NCBI RefSeq assembly: GCF_900091525.1
Contig: NZ_FMCU01000003.1
Coordinates: forward strand, 62,001-126,000
DNA from: Micromonospora matsumotoense
GTDB taxonomy: Bacteria > Actinomycetota > Actinomycetes > Mycobacteriales > Micromonosporaceae
Direction of reading: 5' to 3'
DNA: 64,000 nucleotides
Below the pieces are notes generated by a model, which made no database searches, had not been told where the DNA came from, and saw only the letters and a list, made by a program, of their open reading frames with translations. This document shows positions 1 through 7,873 of this stretch, piece by piece; the first letter of the stretch is position 1, and the number at the start of each line of letters is the position of its first letter. The position numbers and the translations under genes are program-made.

Positions 1-43
1 CACCGCCATCCAGGCGGCCGGATCGCCGGAGGAGGGTTCGTGA
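1..43 (+). CDS. pta: Phosphate acetyltransferase, C-terminal end (partial)
   Basis: The frame beginning at base 2 reads TAIQAAGSPEEGS and stops with TGA at 41-43. A TAxQA-type ending and its position directly before ackA fit the C-terminus of phosphotransacetylase, which makes acetyl phosphate from acetyl-CoA. The stop overlaps the ackA GTG start by 3 bases, so the two genes are probably translationally coupled in a pta-ackA operon. Only 13 residues are visible; the identification rests mainly on gene context. Confidence 0.7.
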   Translation, partial: TAIQAAGSPEEGS

Positions 44-1161
44 CCGACCGGGTGCTGGTGCTCAACTGCGGGTCGTCGTCGGTGAAGTACCGGCTCTACG
101 ACGGGGAGTCGGTGGTCGACTCCGGCACCGTCGAGCGGGTCGGCGAACCGGGCGGCGGACCGGCCGACCACGCCGCCGCCGTGCGGGACATCCTCGGCCG
201 GCTCGACCTGACCGGGCTGAGCGCGGTGGGGCACCGGGTGGTGCACGGTGGGCGGCGGTTCAGCGCGCCGGTGCGGATCGACGACGCGGTCTTCGCCGCG
301 ATCGGGGAGCTGGTGCCGCTGGCCCCGCTGCACAACCCGGCCAACCTGGCCGGCATCGAGGTCACCCGGGAGCTGCTGCCGGACGTCGGGCAGGTGGCGG
401 TCTTCGACACCGCGTTCCACCACACCCTGCCCGAGGCCGCCGCCACGTACGCCATCGACCTGGACACCGCCCGCCGCCACGACATCCGGCGGTACGGCTT
501 CCACGGCACCTCCCACGCGTACGTGTCGCAGCGCACCGCCGAACTGCTCGACCGGCCGTACGACCGGTTGCGCACGATCAGCCTGCACCTGGGCAACGGG
601 GCGAGCGCCTGCGCCGTGGACGGCGGACGCAGCGTGGCCACCTCGATGGGGATGTCGCCGTTGGAGGGGCTGGTGATGGGCACCCGCAGTGGCGACCTCG
701 ACCCGACGGTCATCTTCCACCTGCGCCGCGAGGGCGGGCTGACCGTCGACGAGATCGACGACCTGCTCAACCACCGCAGCGGCCTGCTCGGGCTGACCGG
801 GGCCAACGACATGCGGGAGGTGCTGTCCCGTCGGGCCGACGGGGACGCCGCCGCCACCCTCGCCTTCGACGTCTACTGCCGGCGGATCACCGGGTACGTC
901 GGGGCGTACCACGCGCTGCTGGGCGGGGCGGACGCGGTCACCTTCACCGCCGGGGTCGGCGAGCACTCCCCCGAGGTGCGGGCCGCCGCCCTGGCCGGGC
1001 TGGACCGGCTCGGCATCGCCGTCGACCCGGACCGCAACGTCGGTGCCGGGGACCGGGTGATCTCCCCGGCCGGTGCACAGGTCAGCGTCTGTGTGGTCGG
1101 CACCGACGAGGAGCGGGAGATCGCCCGGGAGACCCGCGCGGTGCTGGCCGACGGGGACTGA
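40..1161 (+). CDS. ackA: Acetate kinase
   Basis: Acetate kinase (acetate + ATP to acetyl phosphate + ADP) of the ASKHA fold, cytosolic, 373 aa. The N-terminal phosphate-binding motif NCGSSSVKY is at residues 9-17. The signatures VFDTAFHHTLP (about residue 120), GFHGTSHAY (about 155), LGNGAS (about 185) and MGTRSGDLDP (about 215) are all present, as is the C-terminal GVGEHSPEVR. It is slightly shorter than the usual 390-400 aa. The GTG start at 40 overlaps the pta stop (GTGA), which fixes the start. With pta it forms the acetate overflow / acetyl-CoA regeneration pathway. Confidence 0.95.
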   Translation: MTDRVLVLNCGSSSVKYRLYDGESVVDSGTVERVGEPGGGPADHAAAVRDILGRLDLTGLSAVGHRVVHGGRRFSAPVRIDDAVFAAIGELVPLAPLHNPANLAGIEVTRELLPDVGQVAVFDTAFHHTLPEAAATYAIDLDTARRHDIRRYGFHGTSHAYVSQRTAELLDRPYDRLRTISLHLGNGASACAVDGGRSVATSMGMSPLEGLVMGTRSGDLDPTVIFHLRREGGLTVDEIDDLLNHRSGLLGLTGANDMREVLSRRADGDAAATLAFDVYCRRITGYVGAYHALLGGADAVTFTAGVGEHSPEVRAAALAGLDRLGIAVDPDRNVGAGDRVISPAGAQVSVCVVGTDEEREIARETRAVLADGD

Positions 1162-1237
1162 CCGGTGGAGGCGGACCGACCGGGGTGGTGAGCAGCATCG
1201 GTCCGGACAGCCGGGTCGGACCGGGCAGCGGAACACC

Positions 1238-1243
1238 TACCGT
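1238..1243 (+). promoter_or_regulatory. -10 hexamer TACCGT of a leaderless-type promoter
   Basis: TACCGT matches the actinobacterial TANNNT -10 and ends 6 bases before the ATG at 1250, so transcription would begin at or next to the start codon. No clear -35 or Shine-Dalgarno sequence is seen. It supports the choice of 1250 as the start of the lipoprotein gene. Confidence 0.45.
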
Positions 1244-1249
1244 GCAGGG

Positions 1250-2146
1250 ATGGGGGCGAGACGGCTGTGCGCCGTGGTGCTGGCCGCGCTGCTCGCCGGT
1301 TGTGGCCCGGCCACCGCCGCCACCGAGGCGCCGCCGCCGGCCCGACACGCCCCGGCCCAGGTCCGACCGGTCGCGGTCCGCACCCTCATCGTCGACCCGT
1401 CCGGGCCACGCCCGCTGCCGGTGACGCTCTGGTACCCGACCGCGCACGGCCGGGTCGCCCCCGGCCGGTTCCCGGTGGTGGTGCACAGCCACGGCCTGCG
1501 CAGCCTGCCCGAGCTGCACGCCGCGCTGGCCACCCGGTGGGCCGCCGCCGGCTTCGTGGTGGCCGCGCCGACCTACCCGTACACCAGCCGGTGGGCGGCC
1601 CGGTTCAGCCGCGCCGACGTGCGCAACCAGCCCGCCGACGCGTGGCGGGTGATCCGCCACCTGGTCCGGCTGGACGCCCGCGCCGGTGACCCGCTGGCCG
1701 GGCACCTGGACGTCGGCCGGTTCGCCGCGACCGGCCACTCGGCGGGCGGTTTCACCACCGCCGGCATGTTCACCTCCGGCCACTCGGCCCGGCTGCGCTC
1801 CGGTGTGATCATCGCCGGGGGCGGACTGGCCGGCGCCTTCGCCGGGCCGACCGCCCCGCTGCTCTTCGTGCACGGCACCGCCGACCCGGTGGTGCCGTTG
1901 ACCGTCGGCCAGGCCGGTTACCAGCGGGCGACCGGCCCGAAGGCGTTCCTCAGTGTGCTCGGGCAGGGCCACGGCGAATACCTCACCCCGGGCCGGCCCG
2001 GCTTCGACGAGGTCGTCGCCACCACCACCGACTTTCTTCGCTGGACCCTCTATGACGACCGGGACGCCGGCCGCCGGCTGCGCACCGACGCCACCCGCCC
2101 CGGCGTCACCAGCCTCGACGAGCGGTGGGCCGGCGGACCGCCATAG
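1250..2146 (+). CDS. Lipoprotein alpha/beta hydrolase (first of a tandem pair)
   Basis: Predicted secreted lipoprotein of 298 aa. The signal peptide ends in a lipobox, LLAGC, at residues 15-19, so the protein should be lipidated and membrane-anchored outside the cell. The body is an alpha/beta hydrolase with a VTLWYP entry strand, a HSHGLRSLP oxyanion region and the nucleophile elbow GHSAGG near residue 163; HGTADPVVP and GHGEYL supply likely acid and histidine positions. It resembles the chlorophyllase / PAF-acetylhydrolase-like family; the substrate cannot be told. A close paralogue follows 39 bases downstream, so the pair probably arose by tandem duplication. The ATG at 1250 is chosen because the signal peptide begins there; longer frames upstream lack coding character. 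Confidence 0.8.
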   Translation: MGARRLCAVVLAALLAGCGPATAATEAPPPARHAPAQVRPVAVRTLIVDPSGPRPLPVTLWYPTAHGRVAPGRFPVVVHSHGLRSLPELHAALATRWAAAGFVVAAPTYPYTSRWAARFSRADVRNQPADAWRVIRHLVRLDARAGDPLAGHLDVGRFAATGHSAGGFTTAGMFTSGHSARLRSGVIIAGGGLAGAFAGPTAPLLFVHGTADPVVPLTVGQAGYQRATGPKAFLSVLGQGHGEYLTPGRPGFDEVVATTTDFLRWTLYDDRDAGRRLRTDATRPGVTSLDERWAGGPP

Positions 2147-2185
2147 CCGGCCGGGCCGCACGACGGGCGAGGCACAATCGGGTTC

Positions 2186-3148
2186 ATGTTCCGTCGCCGC
2201 ACCCCGGTCCTGCTGACCGCCGCGCTGCTCGCCGCCGGCCTCACCGGCTGCTCGACGCAGGCGCCCGCCCGCACCGCCGCCCCTGCCGACCCCCCGAAGG
2301 CCAGCGCCCCGGCGCCGCGCGTCCCCGCCGGCACCGCGCCGGCCGAGGCGTTCGCGGTCGGCGTACGACAGCTGAAGCTCAACCGGGGCGGCGACCGCCC
2401 GCTGCCGGTGACCCTCTGGTACCCGGCCCGGGGCACCGCCGGCGAGGCGGCGCAGCGCAACGCGACGGCGGCGACCGGGCGGTTCCCGGTGGTGGCGTTC
2501 AGCCACGGCCTCGACGGGCGACCCGTCGACTACCAGGTGCTACTCACCCGCTGGGCGGCGGCCGGTTTCGTGGTGGCCGCGCCGACCTTCCCGCACACCG
2601 GCAAGGGCACCGACGGCAGCGTCCTCGACGTGCTCAACCAGCCCGCCGACGTGTCGTACGTGCTGGACAAGGTGCTGGCGCTGGACGCGAAGGCCGGTGA
2701 CCAGCTGCGCGGCCGGCTGGCCACCGACCGGGTGGGCGCGGCCGGCCACTCGGCGGGCGGGGTGACCACCATCGGCCTGTTCACCACCGGTCGCGACGAG
2801 CGGCTGCGCGCCGGGGTGGTGCTCGCCGGGACGGGGCTGGGTGTGGGCACCGCCTTCGCCGGGGCCGCCGCCCCGCAGCTCTTCGTGCACGGCCAGGCCG
2901 ACGAGGTGGTCGACTACGCCGCCGGCAAGGCCGTCTACGACGCGGTGCCCTGGCCCAAGGCGATGCTCAGCCTGCCCCGGGGCGACCACGGCCGGGCCCT
3001 GCTCGGTGACGGCCCGGCCCTGCGGGTGGTCGCCGACACCACCATCGAGTTCCTCCGCTGGTCCCTCTACGGCGACGAGGCCGCCAAGGGCCGGCTCCCC
3101 GCCTCGGCGGCCCGGGGCGACGTCGCCGTCCTCGACGACCGGCTCTGA
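2186..3148 (+). CDS. Lipoprotein alpha/beta hydrolase (second of a tandem pair)
   Basis: A 320-aa paralogue of the preceding gene. The signal peptide carries the lipobox AGLTGC at about residues 18-23, followed by an Ala/Pro-rich linker. The catalytic core keeps VTLWYPA, FSHGLDGRP, the nucleophile elbow GHSAGG (about residue 190), HGQADEVVD and GDHGRAL. The region LTRWAAAGFVVAAPTFPHT is nearly the same as in the first copy. Weak -10-like CACAAT lies 7 bases before the ATG at 2186, and no Shine-Dalgarno is visible. The pair probably works on extracellular or envelope esters; this is inferred from the fold and the lipobox only. Confidence 0.8.
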   Translation: MFRRRTPVLLTAALLAAGLTGCSTQAPARTAAPADPPKASAPAPRVPAGTAPAEAFAVGVRQLKLNRGGDRPLPVTLWYPARGTAGEAAQRNATAATGRFPVVAFSHGLDGRPVDYQVLLTRWAAAGFVVAAPTFPHTGKGTDGSVLDVLNQPADVSYVLDKVLALDAKAGDQLRGRLATDRVGAAGHSAGGVTTIGLFTTGRDERLRAGVVLAGTGLGVGTAFAGAAAPQLFVHGQADEVVDYAAGKAVYDAVPWPKAMLSLPRGDHGRALLGDGPALRVVADTTIEFLRWSLYGDEAAKGRLPASAARGDVAVLDDRL

Positions 3149-3200
3149 CCGGCCCCGCCGCCCGGCCGGCCGTCGGCCCGATCCGGTCGACGCCGCGCCG

Positions 3201-4154
3201 TCAGGCGGTGTGGTCGACGACGACCTTGCCGAAGACCTCGCCGGAGTGCAGCCGGGCGAAGGCGTCGGTCACCCGGCTGAACGGGACCACGCTGTCCACC
3301 ACCGGGCGTACCTCGCGCTCGGCGCAGAAGGCGAGCAGCTCGGTCAGCTCGTCCGGGGTGCCCATCGAGGTGCCGAGGATCTCCAGCTGCATGGCGAAGA
3401 CCCGGCGCAGGTTCACCGCCGGCAGGTGGCCGGAGGTCGCGCCGGCGACCACGATCCGGGCCATCGGGGCGGCCGACTTCAACGAGTGGTCGAAGGTCGC
3501 CGCGCCGACCGTCTCGACCACCACGTCGACCCGCTCCGGCAGCCGGGCACCGGGCTCCACCGCGGTCGCTCCCAGCGCGGCGATCCGCTCCCGCTTGGCG
3601 GCGTCGCGGCTGGTGGCGTACACCCGCTTGCCGAGGGCCAGGCCGAGCGCGACCGCCGCGGTGGCGACACCGCCGCCGGCCCCCTGCACCAGCACCGACT
3701 CGCCGTCGGCAGCCCGGCCCCGGGTGGTGAGCATCCGCCAGGCGGTGAGCCAGGCGGTCGGCAGGCAGGCCGCGTCGGTCATCGACAGGCCGGTCGGCAG
3801 CGGCAGCAGGTTCATCCGGGGTACGGCCACCCGCTCGGCGAGGGTGCCCTGGTAGTGCTCGGAGAGGATGGAGACGCCGCGCGGGTCGCCGGGGGTGGGC
3901 AGCACCGGGTAGATGACCACCTCGTTGCCGTCCGGGTCGGTGCCGGCCGCGTCGCAGCCGAGGATCATCGGGAGTTGACCGTCGGCGAGCCCCACCCCCT
4001 TGAGCGACCACAGGTCGTGGTGGTTGAGCGAGCTGGCCCGGACCTGCACGGTCACCCAGTCGTCGTCCGGGTGGGCGGGCTCGGGACGGTCGCCGACGGT
4101 GAGCGCGGCGAGCGGGTTGTCGGCGTCGAACCGGGAGGCATAGGCGGCACGCAT
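3201..4154 (-). CDS. Zinc-independent alcohol dehydrogenase / quinone oxidoreductase-like (MDR superfamily)
   Basis: 317-aa medium-chain dehydrogenase/reductase. The N-terminal GroES-like domain contains SSLNHHDLWSLKG and LGCDAAG; the Rossmann domain contains VLVQGAGGGVATAAVALG, the NADPH-binding glycine-rich loop. The catalytic zinc and structural zinc cysteines of classical ADHs are not evident, which points to the quinone oxidoreductase / enoyl-reductase branch. The ATG at 4154 is preceded by a TACGGT -10 seven bases away and then by a 12-bp palindrome, so the gene looks leaderless and controlled by a repressor. The true substrate is unknown; such genes often answer to electrophile or drug stress. 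Confidence 0.85.
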   Translation of the reverse strand: MRAAYASRFDADNPLAALTVGDRPEPAHPDDDWVTVQVRASSLNHHDLWSLKGVGLADGQLPMILGCDAAGTDPDGNEVVIYPVLPTPGDPRGVSILSEHYQGTLAERVAVPRMNLLPLPTGLSMTDAACLPTAWLTAWRMLTTRGRAADGESVLVQGAGGGVATAAVALGLALGKRVYATSRDAAKRERIAALGATAVEPGARLPERVDVVVETVGAATFDHSLKSAAPMARIVVAGATSGHLPAVNLRRVFAMQLEILGTSMGTPDELTELLAFCAEREVRPVVDSVVPFSRVTDAFARLHSGEVFGKVVVDHTA

Positions 4155-4161
4155 GATCCGC

Positions 4162-4167
4162 ACCGTA
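4162..4167 (-). promoter_or_regulatory. -10 hexamer TACGGT, leaderless-type promoter of the dehydrogenase
   Basis: Read on the minus strand, TACGGT ends 7 bases before the ATG at 4154. This spacing places the transcription start at the start codon. The palindrome at 4174-4185 sits just upstream, in the spacer to any -35. Confidence 0.45.
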
Positions 4168-4173
4168 ACAGCG

Positions 4174-4185
4174 GAACGATCGTTC
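4174..4185. promoter_or_regulatory. Palindromic operator GAACGATCGTTC
   Basis: Perfect 12-bp palindrome located 7 bp upstream of the -10 of the dehydrogenase gene, exactly where a TetR/AcrR-type repressor would block RNA polymerase. Palindromes of the form AACGATCGTT are typical of that family's operators. No regulator gene lies next to it, so a factor encoded elsewhere must be assumed. Confidence 0.5.
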
Positions 4186-4188
4186 AAG

Positions 4189-4217
4189 AAGGGTCCGGGC
4201 CGTCGGCCCGGACCCTT
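4189..4217 (-). terminator. Rho-independent-type hairpin after malic enzyme
   Basis: Perfect inverted repeat: 13-bp arms AAGGGTCCGGGCC (4189-4201) and GGCCCGGACCCTT (4205-4217) around a 3-base loop. It lies 17 bases beyond the malic enzyme stop on the minus strand and before the dehydrogenase promoter, so it should insulate the two genes. Confidence 0.75.
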
Positions 4218-4234
4218 CCCACCCGCCCGCCGGC

Positions 4235-5413
4235 TCAGGCGCGGGCGACGCCGTCGTGGCGGGCCGCCTCGGCGACCGCCGCCGCCACGGCCGGGGCGAC
4301 CCGGGGGTCGAGCGGGGACGGCACGATGGCGTCCGCGCTGAGCGACCCCTCGACCACCCCGGCGATCGCGTCGGCGGCGGCCACCTTCATCCCGTCGGTG
4401 ATCCGGGTGGCCCGGGCGTCCAGCGCGCCCCGGAACACCCCGGGGAAGGCGAGCACGTTGTTGATCTGGTTGGGGTAGTCGCTGCGCCCGGTGGCGACCA
4501 CCGCGGCGTACCGGGCGGCCACCTCGGGGTCCACCTCGGGGGTCGGGTTGGCCAGCGCGAAGACGATGCCGCCGGGGGCCATCCCGGCGACCGCCGCCTC
4601 GGGGATACGCCCGCCGGAGACGCCGATCAACACGTCCGCGCCGCGCAGCGCCTCGGCGACGTCCCCCCGACGACCCTCGGCGTTGGTGGTCTCGGCAAGG
4701 TGCGCCTTGGTCTCGGTCAGGTCGGTGCGGTGCCGGCCGATGACGCCCCGGGAGTCGCAGACCACCACCCGGTCGGGGTCCACTCCCCCGGCGACCAGCA
4801 TGTGGGTGACCGCGACCCCGGCGGCACCGGCCCCGCTGACGGTCACCCGCAGGTCGCCGAGCTTGCGGTGCAACAGGGTCGCCGCGTTGCGCAACGCGGC
4901 CAGCACCACGATCGCGGTGCCGTGCTGGTCGTCGTGGAAGACCGGGATGGGCAGCATCTCGTCGAGCCGCCGTTCCACCTCGAAGCAGCGCGGGGCGCTG
5001 ATGTCCTCCAAGTTGATTCCGCCGAACGAGGGGGCGATGGCGCGCACCGTCGCCACGATCTCGTCGACGTCCTGGGTGTCCAGGCAGATCGGCACCGCGT
5101 CGACATCGGCGAACTGCTTGAACAGCACCGCCTTGCCCTCCATCACCGGCAACGCGGCGCGCGCGCCGATGTTGCCGAGCCCGAGCACGGCGGAGCCGTC
5201 GGTGACCACCGCGACGGCGTGCGACACCCAGGTGTAGTCGTCGGCCAGGGCCGGGTCGGCGGCGATCGCCTCGCACACCCGGGCCACCCCCGGGGTGTAC
5301 GCGAGAGAGAGGTCCTCGCGACTGGTCAGCGGGACCGTCGAGGCGACGGCGAGCTTGCCGCCACGATGCAGTCGGAAAACGGGATCAGCGGGATCCACGG
5401 TGGACGCAGACAT
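4235..5413 (-). CDS. NAD(P)-dependent malic enzyme
   Basis: Malate oxidative decarboxylase (malate to pyruvate + CO2 with NAD(P)H), 392 aa, the compact bacterial form. Visible motifs are LSLAYTPGVA near residue 40, GKAVLFKQFADVDAVP (catalytic lysine region), FHDDQHGTAIVVLA with the metal-binding acidic residues, the dinucleotide-binding SGAGAAGVAV, and NQINNVLAFPG. The ATG at 5413 follows a GGAG Shine-Dalgarno; the frame is open further upstream but that part lacks family similarity. It is followed by a strong hairpin terminator. Whether NAD or NADP is preferred cannot be read from the sequence. Confidence 0.92.
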   Translation of the reverse strand: MSASTVDPADPVFRLHRGGKLAVASTVPLTSREDLSLAYTPGVARVCEAIAADPALADDYTWVSHAVAVVTDGSAVLGLGNIGARAALPVMEGKAVLFKQFADVDAVPICLDTQDVDEIVATVRAIAPSFGGINLEDISAPRCFEVERRLDEMLPIPVFHDDQHGTAIVVLAALRNAATLLHRKLGDLRVTVSGAGAAGVAVTHMLVAGGVDPDRVVVCDSRGVIGRHRTDLTETKAHLAETTNAEGRRGDVAEALRGADVLIGVSGGRIPEAAVAGMAPGGIVFALANPTPEVDPEVAARYAAVVATGRSDYPNQINNVLAFPGVFRGALDARATRITDGMKVAAADAIAGVVEGSLSADAIVPSPLDPRVAPAVAAAVAEAARHDGVARA

Positions 5414-5560
5414 GGTGACTCCAGGATCTGTCGAGCAGATGGAGCGGCCGGCGCGAGGGCGCGAGGTGAGGCGGAGCGGCGACACGCGGTACGCGGTTCG
5501 GGGGTCACCCGGGCACCTCCCGAGCATAGTCAGACCGCCGGTACCCGGTTGTGAGGAGGG

Positions 5561-5911
5561 TCATATCGGCGCGGGCGTCAACCGGCCGGGGCGCGGCCAG
5601 TAGCGGAACACCACCCGGCCCAGCACGTCGGCCACCCCGTACGCCCGGGAGTCGTCGGTGACCAGCGCGTTGTCGCCACGCAACCACCAGCCGTCGTCCT
5701 GCGGGCGGACGGCGCGCTTGACCACCAGCAGTTCCGGGCGGCTCCGGAACACGGCCACCACCACGTCGCCGGGGCGGACCGGCCGACCGCCCCGGCGGAC
5801 CAGGACGGCGTCGCCGTGGCGCAGGGTCGGTGACATGGACGGCCCGGTCACCCCCACGGCGGTGAGCGGGGCGGGCAACCGTGGTGGGCAACCGGACCCG
5901 CCGACCGTCAC
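5561..5911 (-). CDS. sodX: Ni-superoxide dismutase maturation protease (S26 signal-peptidase-like)
   Basis: 116-aa S26-family serine protease. The catalytic serine lies in GPSMSPTL (about residue 24) and the general-base lysine in VVKRAV (about residue 65), followed by the conserved box WLRGDN. It is far shorter than housekeeping signal peptidase and has no N-terminal membrane helix, which is typical of the SodX type. It lies divergently from sodN, whose N-terminal leader must be cleaved so that His1 can bind nickel, so that cleavage is its likely job. The GTG at 5911 is preceded by a GGAGGGG ribosome site. The family assignment is established knowledge; the pairing here is read from context. 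Confidence 0.88.
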   Translation of the reverse strand: MTVGGSGCPPRLPAPLTAVGVTGPSMSPTLRHGDAVLVRRGGRPVRPGDVVVAVFRSRPELLVVKRAVRPQDDGWWLRGDNALVTDDSRAYGVADVLGRVVFRYWPRPGRLTPAPI

Positions 5912-5951
5912 GAGGTTTCCCCTCCGCCCCTGCCGGGGACGTGCTCAGGAG

Positions 5952-5957
5952 TAGTGT
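5952..5957 (+). promoter_or_regulatory. Possible sodN -10 hexamer TAGTGT
   Basis: TAGTGT fits TANNNT and lies in the 84-bp divergent spacer between sodX and sodN, giving a 5' leader of about 30 bases before the sodN ATG. No convincing -35 or Nur/Zur-type palindrome was seen in the spacer. Confidence 0.3.
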
Positions 5958-5995
5958 CGGCTCGGATCATCGCAAACATCCCATGGAGGACCCTG

Positions 5996-6400
5996 ATGCG
6001 ACTTGCCCGCATCCTTTCACCCCGTGTGACCGCCAGCGCGCACTGCGACCTGCCGTGCGGCGTGTACGACCCGGCGCAGGCCCGGATCGAGGCCGAATCG
6101 GTCAAAATGATCTGCGAGAAGTACCAGGCGAACACCGACCCCGAGTTCCGCACCCGGGCGATCCTGATCAAGGAGCAGCGCGCGGACCTGGTCAAGCACC
6201 ACCTGTGGGTGCTCTGGACCGACTACTTCAAGCCGCCGCACTTCGAGAAGTACCCGCACCTGCACCAGCTCTTCAACGAGGCCACCAAGGCGGCCGGCGC
6301 GGCCGGCGCCAAGGGTGCGACCGACCCGGCCAAGGCCGACGAGCTGCTCCAGAAGATCGACGAGATCTCCAAGATCTTCTGGGAGACCAAGCAGGCGTGA
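5996..6400 (+). CDS. sodN: Nickel superoxide dismutase precursor
   Basis: Ni-SOD, which dismutates superoxide in the cytosol as a homohexamer. The 134-aa precursor has a 15-residue leader followed by HCDLPCGVYDPAQ, the nickel hook in which His1, Cys2 and Cys6 of the mature enzyme bind nickel. Downstream regions such as RADLVKHHLWVLWTDYFKP match the four-helix bundle. The ATG at 5996 is chosen for its GGAGGA Shine-Dalgarno at 5985-5990. Maturation needs the divergent SodX protease. The stop overlaps the start of the next gene (GTGA), coupling a GNAT acetyltransferase to sodN. Confidence 0.96.
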   Translation: MRLARILSPRVTASAHCDLPCGVYDPAQARIEAESVKMICEKYQANTDPEFRTRAILIKEQRADLVKHHLWVLWTDYFKPPHFEKYPHLHQLFNEATKAAGAAGAKGATDPAKADELLQKIDEISKIFWETKQA

Positions 6401-6957
6401 CCCTGCCCGCCACGGCACCGACGATCCGGCCGGCACGTCCCCAGGACGTGCCGGCCGTCGTCGCGATGGTGCACGAGTTGGCCGACTACGAACGGGCCGC
6501 CGACCAGTGCCGGCTCACCGGGGCGCAGCTGGACACCGCCCTGTTCGGCCCCGCCCCGGCCCTGTTCGGGCACGTCGCGGTGGACGACGACGACCTGCCC
6601 GTCGGCTTCGCGCTGTGGTTCCTCAACTTCTCCACCTGGGCCGGCGTACACGGCATCTACCTGGAGGACCTGTACGTCCGCCCGGCCCACCGGGGCACCG
6701 GGGCCGGCCGGGCGCTGCTCGCCACCCTCGCCGCCCTCTGTGTGCGGCGCGGTTACCGGCGGCTCGACTGGTGGATGATCGACTGGAATCCGGCCGCCCA
6801 CTTCTACGCCTCGATCGGGGCCGAGCCGATGACCGAGTGGGTCCCGTACCGGCTCAGCGGGGCGGCCCTGGAGGCTCTCGCGGCCACCGGGGTGACGTCG
6901 ACCACGCATCCGGACGCCCGGCCGGGTAGAGTCCCGGACCGGGGGGATGAGGCGTGA
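6397..6957 (+). CDS. GNAT-family N-acetyltransferase (diamine/thialysine acetyltransferase-like)
   Basis: 186-aa GCN5-related acetyltransferase. The acetyl-CoA loop appears in YVRPAHRGTGAGRALLATLA, and the N-terminal VHELADYERAADQ plus YLEDLYVRP and HFYASIGAEPM resemble spermidine/thialysine acetyltransferases. The GTG at 6397 overlaps the sodN stop, so it is translated with Ni-SOD. Its own stop overlaps the next gene in the same way. The acetyl acceptor is not known; a polyamine or small amine is a family-based guess. Confidence 0.85.
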   Translation: MTLPATAPTIRPARPQDVPAVVAMVHELADYERAADQCRLTGAQLDTALFGPAPALFGHVAVDDDDLPVGFALWFLNFSTWAGVHGIYLEDLYVRPAHRGTGAGRALLATLAALCVRRGYRRLDWWMIDWNPAAHFYASIGAEPMTEWVPYRLSGAALEALAATGVTSTTHPDARPGRVPDRGDEA

Positions 6958-7358
6958 CTCAACTGACCGGCCAGCCAGCGACCGACGACGACGTGGTGCA
7001 CCTCACCGTGCCCGCCGACGGCGGCTATCTCGGCGTGCTGCGCACCGCCACGGCGGGGCTCGCGGCCCGCCTCCAGTTCGCCCTCGACGAGATCGAAGAC
7101 CTGCGCATCGCGGTGGACGAGGCGTGCGCGATGCTGCTCGCCATCGCCACCCGCGACGCCGAGTTGGAGTGCCGCTTCGCGGTCACCGAGGACGCGCTGA
7201 CCGTCGAGGTGACGGTGCCGACCGTGCGGGGTGCCACCCTTCCGGGCGAGTCCTCGTTCGCCTGGAAGGTGCTCACCGCGCTGACCACGGCGGCGGCGGC
7301 CGAGTCGGCCGACGGCCGGGCCACCATCTCGTTGTTGACCCGCCGCTCCGGCTACTGA
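6954..7358 (+). CDS. RsbW-like anti-sigma ATPase
   Basis: 134-aa GHKL-type ATP-binding protein of the RsbW / anti-sigma-F class. EIEDLRIAVDEACAMLL near residues 45-60 is the N-box helix that carries Mg-ATP ligands; the C-terminal part, SSFAWKVLTALT, is divergent, as is common in this family. The GTG start overlaps the stop of the GNAT gene (GTGA). RsbW proteins usually sit next to a SigB/SigF-type sigma gene, but none is adjacent here. Its target sigma factor or partner switch must lie elsewhere. Confidence 0.8.
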   Translation: MTQLTGQPATDDDVVHLTVPADGGYLGVLRTATAGLAARLQFALDEIEDLRIAVDEACAMLLAIATRDAELECRFAVTEDALTVEVTVPTVRGATLPGESSFAWKVLTALTTAAAAESADGRATISLLTRRSGY

Positions 7359-7441
7359 ACCCGCCGCCGGGCACGAGGGTGTCCCCCGGCCCCGCGCGGT
7401 GACCTCGCCCGGCGCGGTGGCGGTCGGCGCCCCCCGGTGGA

Positions 7442-7840
7442 TCAGCCGAAGCCCAGGGCCTTCGTGGTGGGTGGGCTGACCAGCAACGCGCAGACGCCGA
7501 GACCGAGCACCATCAGCGGTACGCCGAGCCAGCCCAGCCCGCCGGAGATCATGAACCAGCCGACCGGCAGCAGCATCAGCTCCAGCACCATCGCCGGGGC
7601 GCGGGCACCGGCCCGACGACGGGACAGCGCGCCGCCCAACGCCCAGAGCGCCACCGCGCCGGAGATGGCGAACCCGGTCACGAAGAGTGCCGAGACCAGG
7701 TCGGTCCGGGTGGCGGTGAGGTCGGCCCAGACCAACCAGCCGGCGAGCACCGCGAGCGCGACGGCCTCGGCCCGCAGCAGGCGTACCGCCCAGTGCAGGG
7801 TGTCGGGAACCGGCGCGGAGTCGATCGTCACGCGGGCCAC
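7442..7840 (-). CDS. Small integral membrane protein, unknown function
   Basis: 132 aa with about four predicted hydrophobic helices (around residues 25-42, 50-70, 82-98 and 105-122) and a short basic loop, SRRRAGARAP, between helices 2 and 3. I do not recognise a named family. It starts at GTG 7840 and diverges from the lipid kinase gene across only 33 bases. It is convergent with the RsbW-like gene. Confidence 0.6.
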   Translation of the reverse strand: MARVTIDSAPVPDTLHWAVRLLRAEAVALAVLAGWLVWADLTATRTDLVSALFVTGFAISGAVALWALGGALSRRRAGARAPAMVLELMLLPVGWFMISGGLGWLGVPLMVLGLGVCALLVSPPTTKALGFG

Positions 7841-7860
7841 GATACCCCCGCCCGATCACG

Positions 7861-7866
7861 TAAAGT
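7861..7866 (+). promoter_or_regulatory. -10 hexamer TAAAGT, leaderless-type promoter of lipid kinase
   Basis: TAAAGT fits TANNNT and ends 7 bases before the ATG at 7874. Transcription would therefore begin at the start codon. The 33-bp divergent spacer has no room for a separate leader and Shine-Dalgarno. Confidence 0.5.
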
Positions 7867-7873
7867 GCCGCCC

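Noticed and set aside
5912..5995. Nur/Zur-type operator before sodN
   Set aside because: No clear palindrome resembling a Nur or Zur box in the 84-bp spacer.
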